DNA of 26,508 nucleotides from TMP-24 sp964600685 (GTDB lineage Bacteria; Pseudomonadota; Alphaproteobacteria; Rhodobacterales; Rhodobacteraceae): contig CAZRKU010000040.1 in the NCBI GenBank assembly GCA_964600685.1, positions 1 through 26,508 of the forward strand. The letters are read 5' to 3'. The notes under the pieces were generated by a model that saw only the letters and a list, made by a program, of their open reading frames with translations, searched no databases and had not been told where the DNA came from. The position numbers were made by a program, and so were the translations under genes. Positions 1 to 5,907 of the stretch are shown here, in pieces. Numbering within the stretch: position 1 is the first letter of the stretch; every line of letters begins with the position of its first letter.

Positions 1-1
1 C

Positions 2-166
2 GAGCCGGAGCTGAAGATCATCGACGTCTTCATCTGCAAGCTGAGGAAGAAGCTGGCCGAGGCGACGGGGGGCGAGAACTACATCGAAACCGTCTGGGGC
101 CGCGGTTATGTGCTGCGCGAACCGCAGCGTTTGGAACAGACGCAAAGACTTGCCGTCGGCGCCTGA
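2..166 (+). CDS. ctrA: Cell-cycle response regulator CtrA, C-terminal fragment
   Basis: Only the last 54 residues are in the window; the gene enters from the left edge in frame 2. The visible part is the end of an OmpR/PhoB-type winged-helix DNA-binding domain: it contains KIIDVFICKLRKKL (recognition helix region), GGENYIETVWGRGYVLR (the wing) and a short tail ending VGA. This wording is characteristic of CtrA, the essential cell-cycle master regulator of alphaproteobacteria. In Rhodobacteraceae it is not essential and controls motility and gene transfer agents. The receiver domain lies outside the window. The following gene, ligA, is on the same strand after about 165 bases that contain a hairpin, so it is probably a separate transcription unit. 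Confidence 0.93.
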   Translation, partial: EPELKIIDVFICKLRKKLAEATGGENYIETVWGRGYVLREPQRLEQTQRLAVGA

Positions 167-290
167 ACGACAGAGAGCGGAGGGTCTTGCCCCGTCCGCG
201 ACGGCGGCCCTTGCGGTGGCTGACGTTTTACCATGTCGCCGATCCCCAGGCGTTGCGCGTTGCGCGCGGAACCTCTGGACCGTCCGGATG

Positions 291-313
291 CTTGCCCCTA
301 ACAGTTGGGCAAG
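291..313 (+). other. Inverted repeat between ctrA and ligA
   Basis: CTTGCCC at 291-297 and GGGCAAG at 307-313 are perfect complements separated by 9 bases. No T-run follows, so it is not a classical terminator. It lies about 18 bases before the preferred ligA start, where it could be a 5' leader hairpin or an operator. No CtrA box (TTAA-N7-TTAA) is visible here. Confidence 0.4.
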
Positions 314-331
314 ACGATGGGGACGAATGCC

Positions 332-2449
332 ATGGCCGACGACGATCCTGACCATGTGAGCGAGGCGGACGCCCGGGCCGAATGGCAAGAGCTTGCGGCC
401 AAGGTCGCGCGCGCCAACGCTGCCTACCACCGCGCGGATGCGCCGGAAATTTCGGATGCGGATTATGACGCACTGAAACGCCGGTTGCAGGCGATCGAAG
501 CGCGCTATCCCGACCTGGCCGATCAAAGCCCCACGGCACAGGTTGGCGCGGCCCCGCTCGAAACCTTTGCGAAAGTGCCGCATGCGGTGCGGATGCTGTC
601 GCTTGAAAACGGCTTTTCGGAGGAGGATCTGGCCGATTTCGTCACGCGGGTGCGCAGTTTTCTGAACCTGCCCGATGCAGCCGACCTGATCTTCACCGCG
701 GAACCCAAGATCGACGGGCTGTCGCTTTCGCTGCGTTACGACAAGGGCCAGATCGTGCAAGCTGCGACGCGGGGGGATGGCGAGGTGGGCGAAAATGTCA
801 CCGAAAACGCAAAGACCATCGCCGACATCCCCCACCGCCTGACCGGAGCGCCAGACGTTCTGGAGGTGCGGGGCGAGGTCTACATGGCGCATGCCGATTT
901 CGCGAGCCTGAACGACCGGCAGGCGGCGGCGGGCGACAAGAGCTTCGCCAACCCGCGCAACGCCGCCGCCGGCAGCCTGCGCCAGCTTGATCCGACAATC
1001 ACCGCCGGGCGTCCCTTGCGGTTTTTTGCCTACAGCTGGGGCGAGGTCAGTGCCCCCCTCGCGCCGACCCAGATGCAGGCGGTCGAGCGGCTGAAGGCGC
1101 TCGGGTTTCAGATCAACCCACTGACCCGTCTCTGTCGCACGACGGCTGAGTTGATGGAGGTCTACCGGCAGATCGAACAGGCGCGCGCGACGCTTGGTTA
1201 TGACATCGACGGCGTGGTCTACAAGGTTGACGATCTGGCCTTGCAGACGCGACTGGGCTTCCGGTCTACGACGCCACGCTGGGCGCTGGCGCATAAGTTT
1301 CCGGCCGAACTGGCCTGGACCCGGATCGAGGCCATCGACATTCAGGTGGGCCGCACCGGGGCGCTGTCGCCCGTCGCACGGCTTCAGCCCGTCACGGTCG
1401 GGGGTGTCGTGGTATCGAATGCGACGCTTCACAACGAGGATTACATCGCCGGGCGCGACGCCAAGGGCCAGCCGATCCGCGACGGCAAGGACATCCGGAT
1501 CGGCGACTGGGTGCAGGTCTACCGCGCCGGCGACGTGATCCCGAAGATTGCCGATGTGGACCTGTCGCAGCGCCCCGCCGGTGCCACGCCCTACACTTTC
1601 CCGCATCTCTGCCCCGAATGCGGGTCGCAGGCCGTGCGCGAGGAGGGCGATGCGGTGCGCCGCTGCACGGGCGGATTGATCTGCCCCGCACAAGCCATTG
1701 AGAAGCTGAAGCATTTCGTCAGCCGCGGCGCCTTCGATATCGAAGGGCTGGGGGCGAAGCAGATCGAGATGTTCTTTGCCGACGATCTTCTGCCGGTGAA
1801 GGAACCGGCCGACATTTTCACGCTGGCGGCGCGGGACGCGGAAAACCTCGCCAAGCTGAAAAACCGCGACGGCTTTGGCGAGCGCTCGGCCGCGAACCTC
1901 TTCCAGGCGATCGAGGACCGGCGGCGCATCTCGCTGCACCGGCTGATCTTCGCGCTTGGCATCCGTCATGTCGGTGACGCGGGCGCGGGGCTTCTGGCGC
2001 GCCACTACCGGACCTGGGATGCGTTCGAGGCGGCCATGACCCAGGCAACGGTGGGCGGGGGGCCGGAGTGGGACGATCTTCTGTCGGTCGACGGGGTGGG
2101 CGCCGTGCTGGCGGCCTCGCTGGTCACCACCTTCCACCAGGAGCGCGAGCGCGCCTCCATCGACCGGCTGGTGGCGCAGCTGCAGGTCGCGCAAACCCAG
2201 GTGCGCGCGCCCGCCGAAAGCCCGGTCGCCGGCAAGACGGTGGTTTTCACCGGCACGCTGGAAAAGATGACGCGGGCCGAGGCGAAGGCGCGGGCCGAGG
2301 CGCTCGGGGCCAAGGTCGCCGGATCGGTCAGCGCCAAGACCGACCTTGTGATTGCAGGCCCCGGTGCGGGCAGCAAGGCGAGGGAGGCCGAACGGCTGGG
2401 GATCGAGGTGATCGACGAGGACGCCTGGCTGCGGCTCATCGGCGCATGA
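332..2449 (+). CDS. ligA: NAD-dependent DNA ligase LigA
   Basis: It seals nicks in duplex DNA during replication and repair, using NAD as AMP donor. The family's domain order is complete: N-terminal Ia domain (YHRADAPEISDADYDAL near residue 32), adenylation domain with the catalytic lysine in EPKIDGLSLSLRY (K126), OB fold (GRTGALSPVARLQPV), four-cysteine zinc finger (CPECGS ... C ... C), helix-hairpin-helix repeats, and a C-terminal BRCT domain (GKTVVFTGTLEKMTRAEAK). The length of 705 residues is normal. Starts in the same frame exist at 305 (TTG), 317 and 332; 332 is preferred because a GGGGAC Shine-Dalgarno-like stretch sits 8-9 bases before it, but 317 is possible. Its stop overlaps the start of recG, so the two are probably co-transcribed as a repair pair. 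Confidence 0.97.
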   Translation: MADDDPDHVSEADARAEWQELAAKVARANAAYHRADAPEISDADYDALKRRLQAIEARYPDLADQSPTAQVGAAPLETFAKVPHAVRMLSLENGFSEEDLADFVTRVRSFLNLPDAADLIFTAEPKIDGLSLSLRYDKGQIVQAATRGDGEVGENVTENAKTIADIPHRLTGAPDVLEVRGEVYMAHADFASLNDRQAAAGDKSFANPRNAAAGSLRQLDPTITAGRPLRFFAYSWGEVSAPLAPTQMQAVERLKALGFQINPLTRLCRTTAELMEVYRQIEQARATLGYDIDGVVYKVDDLALQTRLGFRSTTPRWALAHKFPAELAWTRIEAIDIQVGRTGALSPVARLQPVTVGGVVVSNATLHNEDYIAGRDAKGQPIRDGKDIRIGDWVQVYRAGDVIPKIADVDLSQRPAGATPYTFPHLCPECGSQAVREEGDAVRRCTGGLICPAQAIEKLKHFVSRGAFDIEGLGAKQIEMFFADDLLPVKEPADIFTLAARDAENLAKLKNRDGFGERSAANLFQAIEDRRRISLHRLIFALGIRHVGDAGAGLLARHYRTWDAFEAAMTQATVGGGPEWDDLLSVDGVGAVLAASLVTTFHQERERASIDRLVAQLQVAQTQVRAPAESPVAGKTVVFTGTLEKMTRAEAKARAEALGAKVAGSVSAKTDLVIAGPGAGSKAREAERLGIEVIDEDAWLRLIGA

Positions 2450-4533
2450 GCCGCCCGGCGATCCTGTTCCCGCTGTTCGCGGGGCTGGAGACGCTGGACG
2501 GCGTCGGGCCGAAGTCGGCGAAACTTTTCCCGGCACTCGGGGTCGAACGGCCGCGCGATCTGCTCTTCACCTTGCCCTATGCCTGCGTCGACCGCCGCCC
2601 GCGCGCCACGATCCGCGATGTGGTGCCGCCGGCAACGGTGACGGTGGAGATCGAGGTCGGCGCCCATGTGCCACCCCGGCGCAAGGGCGGTCCGGCCCGG
2701 GTCTTCGTGCGCGACGCGGCCACGGAGTTCCAGCTGGTCTTTTTCCATGCCAAGGGCGACTTCCTGCAAAAGCAGCTGCCCACCGGCCAGCGGCGGCTGA
2801 TTTCCGGGCGGATCGAGATTTTCGACGGCATCGCCCAGATGGTTCACCCCGACCATATCCTGCGCCCCGAGGAGGCAGATGATCTGCCCGCCTTTGAGCC
2901 GGTCTATCCGCTGACCGCCGGGATCAGCCAGAAACTGATCGGCAGGGCCGTTGCCGGCGCGCTGGCCCGTGTGCCTGCCTTGCCCGAATGGATCGACCCG
3001 GCGCTTCTGGCGCGCGAGGGCTGGCCGGGCTGGGCGGACGCCATCGCGACCGCCCACGGTCCGCGGGGGGCCGATGATATCGCCGTCCATGCGCCCGCGC
3101 GGATGCGGCTGGCCTATGACGAGCTCTTCGCCCATCAACTGACCCTGGCTTTGGCACGGACGGCGTTCAGGCGCGGCAAGGGGCGCGAGACGCGCGGCGC
3201 GGGCCGACTTCGCGCCAAGGCGCTGGCCGCCTTGCCCTATGCGATGACTGGTGCCCAGGAACGCGCCGTGCGCGAGATCGCCGAAGACATGGCGTCGGAC
3301 CGGCGGATGAACCGGCTGTTGCAGGGCGATGTCGGGGCGGGCAAGACGCTGGTCGCCTTCCTCGCGCTGCTGATCGCGGTCGAGGCGGGCGGACAGGGGG
3401 CGATGATGGCGCCGACCGAGATTCTGGCGCGCCAGCATCTGGACAGCCTGCGGCCCCTGGCCGAAAGCGCGGGCGTGGTGCTGGAGATTCTGTCTGGCCG
3501 GGACAAGGGGGCGGAGCGGGCGGCAAAACTCCGTGCGCTGGCGGCGGGCGACATCCAGATTCTGGTCGGCACCCACGCGGTCTTTCAGAAGGATGTGGAG
3601 TTTCGCGACCTGCGGTTGGCCATCACTGACGAGCAGCATCGGTTTGGCGTCGCCCAGCGGATGGAACTCGGCGAGAAAGGCCAGGCGGCGGATGTGCTGG
3701 TGATGACGGCCACGCCGATCCCCCGGTCGCTGGCGCTGGCGCAGTTCGGCGACATGGATGTCTCGGTCCTGGATGAAAAGCCGCCGGGCCGCAAGCCGGT
3801 GCGGACGGCGCTGATTTCGGCCGGACGGTATGACGAGGTGGTGGGTCATCTCGGGCAGGCGCTGGCCGAGGGGCGGCAGGCCTATTGGGTCTGCCCCCTT
3901 GTCGAGGAAAGCGAGCTGGTCGATCTGACGGCGGCGGAGGAGCGGTTCCGTGCGTTGCGGGCCATCGTGGGCGAAGGGGCCGTCGGGCTGGTCCATGGCC
4001 AGATGCCGCCTGCCGAGAAAGACGCGGCGATGGCGGCCTTTGTCGAAGGGCGGACCCGGATTCTGGTGGCGACGACGGTGATCGAGGTGGGGGTGAACGT
4101 CCCCAATGCCTCGATCATGGTGATCGAACGGGCTGAGATTTTCGGTCTGGCGCAACTGCATCAGCTTCGCGGTCGCGTCGGGCGGGGGGCGGCGGACTCG
4201 ACCTGTCTGCTGATGTATCAGCCGCCCCTGTCCGAGACGGCCGAGCGGCGATTGCAGATCCTCAGGGAAAGCGAGGATGGGTTCCGTATCGCCGAGGAAG
4301 ACCTCGCCATGCGGGGCGCAGGCGATCTGATCGGCACTGCGCAATCCGGCCTGCCGCGCTTCCGGGTGGCCGATCTGGAGCGGCAGGGCGCGCTGATGGC
4401 CCTGGCGCAAAGCGACGCGCGTGCGCTGCTGGCGCTTGATCCGGGCTTGAGTGGCGTTCGTGGGCAGGCGGCGCGGACGCTGCTGTGGCTGATGGAGCAG
4501 GATCAGGCGATCCGGCTGATTGCGGTGGGTTGA
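2446..4533 (+). CDS. recG: ATP-dependent DNA helicase RecG
   Basis: RecG is the branch-migrating helicase that remodels stalled forks and recombination intermediates. The protein has 695 residues, the usual size. It has an N-terminal wedge/OB domain (LDGVGPKSAKLFPALGV near residue 17 through FDGIAQMVHPDH), Walker A GDVGAGKT (residues 294-301), a DEQHRFG motif II, the TATPIPR motif III, and motifs IV-VI ending in QLHQLRGRVGRG. The start ATG at 2446 overlaps the ligA stop as ATGA, implying translational coupling. The reading frame stays open well upstream inside ligA, but the family N-terminus begins at this ATG. The next gene downstream has its own SOS-type promoter. Confidence 0.97.
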   Translation: MSRPAILFPLFAGLETLDGVGPKSAKLFPALGVERPRDLLFTLPYACVDRRPRATIRDVVPPATVTVEIEVGAHVPPRRKGGPARVFVRDAATEFQLVFFHAKGDFLQKQLPTGQRRLISGRIEIFDGIAQMVHPDHILRPEEADDLPAFEPVYPLTAGISQKLIGRAVAGALARVPALPEWIDPALLAREGWPGWADAIATAHGPRGADDIAVHAPARMRLAYDELFAHQLTLALARTAFRRGKGRETRGAGRLRAKALAALPYAMTGAQERAVREIAEDMASDRRMNRLLQGDVGAGKTLVAFLALLIAVEAGGQGAMMAPTEILARQHLDSLRPLAESAGVVLEILSGRDKGAERAAKLRALAAGDIQILVGTHAVFQKDVEFRDLRLAITDEQHRFGVAQRMELGEKGQAADVLVMTATPIPRSLALAQFGDMDVSVLDEKPPGRKPVRTALISAGRYDEVVGHLGQALAEGRQAYWVCPLVEESELVDLTAAEERFRALRAIVGEGAVGLVHGQMPPAEKDAAMAAFVEGRTRILVATTVIEVGVNVPNASIMVIERAEIFGLAQLHQLRGRVGRGAADSTCLLMYQPPLSETAERRLQILRESEDGFRIAEEDLAMRGAGDLIGTAQSGLPRFRVADLERQGALMALAQSDARALLALDPGLSGVRGQAARTLLWLMEQDQAIRLIAVG

Positions 4534-4539
4534 TTTCCG

Positions 4540-4599
4540 CTTTGTTCTCTAATGTTCTTAAAAAGTTCTTTACAAGCCGCTCGAGATATGAGAACAAAG
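4540..4599. repeat. Ten-base inverted repeat bracketing the SOS box
   Basis: CTTTGTTCTC at 4540-4549 and GAGAACAAAG at 4590-4599 are perfect reverse complements with 40 bases between them. The GTTC-N7-GTTC LexA box lies inside the loop, and the left arm contains another GTTC. The repeat starts just 7 bases after the recG stop. It may place extra LexA half-sites for looping or cooperative binding, or be a site for another dimeric regulator. Confidence 0.5.
4554..4568 (+). promoter_or_regulatory. LexA-binding SOS box (alphaproteobacterial type)
   Basis: GTTC at 4554-4557, seven bases, and GTTC at 4565-4568 match the direct-repeat operator GTTC-N7-GTTC known for LexA of Rhodobacter sphaeroides and other alphaproteobacteria. 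A further GTTC at 4545-4548 lies six bases before it. The box is about 60 bases upstream of the 43-residue membrane protein start, where a promoter is expected. A weak promoter reading places a -35 over the second half-site (4565-4570) and a -10 at 4587-4592 (TATGAG). It is downstream of the recG stop, so its target should be the small gene. Confidence 0.72.
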
Positions 4600-4628
4600 T
4601 AGCAACTCATCCAGCAAGGGAGGTCGCG

Positions 4629-4760
4629 ATGATCGACGCAGTGATGGAGATCAGGGACGTGGTCCAGCGCGCGCGCGCGACGCTGATCGAAGATCTCGCC
4701 GGCGCCTTGTCGCTTGTCGTTCTGTTGATCGTCGGCCTGAACCTGACCGCCTTCGCCTGA
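4629..4760 (+). CDS. Small single-span membrane protein, probably SOS-induced
   Basis: A 43-residue protein with a charged, possibly amphipathic N-terminal half (residues 1-23, MEIRDVVQRARATLIEDL) and one hydrophobic segment (residues 24-43, ALSLVVLLIVGLNLTAF) long enough to cross the inner membrane. The start has a strong Shine-Dalgarno, AGGGAGG, 5 bases upstream. A LexA-type GTTC-N7-GTTC box lies in its promoter region and a perfect rho-independent terminator follows, so it appears to be a stand-alone SOS-controlled transcript. I do not recognise the family. By position, size and control it resembles in concept the SOS-induced inner-membrane division inhibitor SidA of Caulobacter (29 residues), but I see no clear sequence likeness. 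Function is inference. Confidence 0.75.
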   Translation: MIDAVMEIRDVVQRARATLIEDLAGALSLVVLLIVGLNLTAFA

Positions 4761-4853
4761 TCCGTTTCTGCCCGCGCGGTTTGTCCTAAGGGAATGCCTG
4801 TCCCGCATGCCGATTCCCCAGTCGGTTCCCCCTGTTGTTGATGACCGCTGCCT

Positions 4854-4887
4854 GCCGCCATTGTCCCCCGACAATGGCGGCTTTTTT
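4854..4887 (+). terminator. Strong rho-independent terminator
   Basis: The stem GCCGCCATTGTC (4854-4865) pairs perfectly with GACAATGGCGGC (4870-4881) across a CCCC loop and is followed by six T (4882-4887). A 12-base perfect stem with a T-tract is a textbook intrinsic terminator for the small membrane protein gene about 94 bases upstream. Confidence 0.93.
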
Positions 4888-4905
4888 CGTGGCTTTTGCG
4901 GTCAG

Positions 4906-4960
4906 GCGGGGGACGCCGTCCCCCGCGCCCCCAGGGAGTATTTGGGCAAAGAAGAAGGGA
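4906..4960 (+). repeat. Stop-codon-proximal hairpin element, copy 1
   Basis: A hairpin (GCGGGGGAC at 4906-4914, three-base loop, GTCCCCCGC at 4918-4926) is followed by a conserved tail with core CCAGGGAGTATTTGG and an A/G-rich end that directly touches the stop codon of the minus-strand iron-sulfur scaffold gene. The same arrangement, in diverged form, occurs at 12045-12095 next to the gluQRS stop. Both copies lie between convergent genes. It probably acts as a shared 3' end or terminator element. From memory, similar sequences recur in Rhodobacteraceae genomes; I could not check this. Confidence 0.65.
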
Positions 4961-5395
4961 TCAGGCGGTTTTGGCGAAGGCCTCTGCCGTGGCTTCCAGC
5001 ACCAGAAGGATGGAGGCGTGGCGGTTCTTGTAGTCGCGCGCCGGGGTGAGCGCCTCGTAACCGTCGAAGGGGGCGGCGGGCACCGGGCCGCCGTCGCGCA
5101 GCATGGCGGCGAGTTCGTCGCGGGCGCGGGTGATCTCGGCGGCACTGCGGCCGACAAGCTGGGCGCCGGCGATGGCGGCGGAGGCCTGGCCCAATGCGCA
5201 GGCGCGCACCTCCTGGCCGAAGTCGGCGATTGTTCCATCCCGGATCAGGAGGTCCACCGTCACCGTCGATCCGCACAAGGGCGAGCGGCGCGTGGCGCTG
5301 GCCGTCGGATCGCGCAGCCGCTCTGCATGGGGAATGTCGGCCGCCAGCGCCAGGATGCGCTGCGAATAGAGTTTGATGAGATCGGTTTCGCTCAT
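4961..5395 (-). CDS. NifU/IscU-like iron-sulfur cluster scaffold protein
   Basis: A 144-residue protein of the NifU N-terminal/IscU/SufU fold, which in the classical family holds nascent Fe-S clusters. The first cysteine ligand is C41 in SPLCGS and the second C66 in VRACALGQAS. At the usual third site (the HC or KC before the C-terminal helix) the sequence reads RHAS, with Ala127 in place of cysteine, and the aspartate after the first ligand is serine. It is therefore probably a divergent member whose cluster role is uncertain. The start MSETDLIK at 5395 is the only sensible one. It is divergent from hisI with 63 bases between them. Its stop touches the hairpin repeat element. Confidence 0.85.
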   Translation of the reverse strand: MSETDLIKLYSQRILALAADIPHAERLRDPTASATRRSPLCGSTVTVDLLIRDGTIADFGQEVRACALGQASAAIAGAQLVGRSAAEITRARDELAAMLRDGGPVPAAPFDGYEALTPARDYKNRHASILLVLEATAEAFAKTA

Positions 5396-5458
5396 TTGAA
5401 CCCCGTGCGGTTTGGCATTAGAGATAGGCGGCTCTCGCGATCTTGCAAAGGGATGATC

Positions 5459-5818
5459 ATGCGCTTTGACCCGGCCAGCCTGGTTTTTGACGAAAGGGGC
5501 CTGATCCCGGCGATCGCGCAGGACCATCGGTCGGGCGAGGTGCTGATGATGGCCTGGATGAACGCCGCGTCGGTGGCGATGACACTTGAGACCGGACGTG
5601 TCACCTATTGGTCGCGCTCGCGCCAAAGCTTCTGGGTGAAGGGCGAAAGCTCCGGCCATGTGCAGCGGCTTGTCGAACTCCGGCTCGACTGTGATCGCGA
5701 TTGCCTTCTGGTTCTGGTCGATCAGACCGGCCCGGCCTGTCATACCAACCGCAGGAGCTGCTTTTTCACGGCAGTCCGTGCCGGCGCGGAGGCGGAAATC
5801 CTTGCCCCCGAGGCGTGA
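5459..5818 (+). CDS. hisI: Phosphoribosyl-AMP cyclohydrolase HisI
   Basis: It opens the adenine ring of phosphoribosyl-AMP, the third step of histidine synthesis. The 119-residue single-domain form lacks the HisE part. Visible are WMNAASVAMTLETGRVTYWSR near the N-terminus, the metal-binding D77-C78-D79-R80-D81 cluster, and C94 and C101 in TGPACHTNRRSCF, spaced as the zinc ligands of the family. Start 5459 is chosen because AAAGGG lies about 6 bases upstream; an ATG at 5453 is too close to that site. Other his genes are not adjacent, and it is followed by gyrA on the same strand after about 90 bases that contain a promoter. Confidence 0.96.
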   Translation: MRFDPASLVFDERGLIPAIAQDHRSGEVLMMAWMNAASVAMTLETGRVTYWSRSRQSFWVKGESSGHVQRLVELRLDCDRDCLLVLVDQTGPACHTNRRSCFFTAVRAGAEAEILAPEA

Positions 5819-5833
5819 ATCCGCCGCCTGCCA

Positions 5834-5862
5834 TTGCGCCCCACAGATAGGATGGGATATAA
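5834..5862 (+). promoter_or_regulatory. Probable sigma-70 promoter of gyrA
   Basis: TTGCGC (5834-5839) and ATATAA (5857-5862) are separated by 17 bases, about 45 bases before the gyrA GTG start. This suits a housekeeping promoter in a high-GC alphaproteobacterium. It is a sequence-pattern call only. Confidence 0.45.
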
Positions 5863-5907
5863 GGGAGCAACACAAAATCTAGAAGAAGCCAGAGCGCGGG
5901 CAGTTAC

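Noticed and set aside
2068..2445. N-terminal extension of recG into ligA
   Set aside because: The frame is open but the residues are a shadow of ligA; the RecG family N-terminus starts at the overlapping ATG at 2446.
2005..4410. 801-codon open frame on the minus strand
   Set aside because: It lies fully opposite ligA/recG, has a composition of repeated Gln/Arg/His typical of antisense frames in GC-rich DNA, and shows no protein motif.
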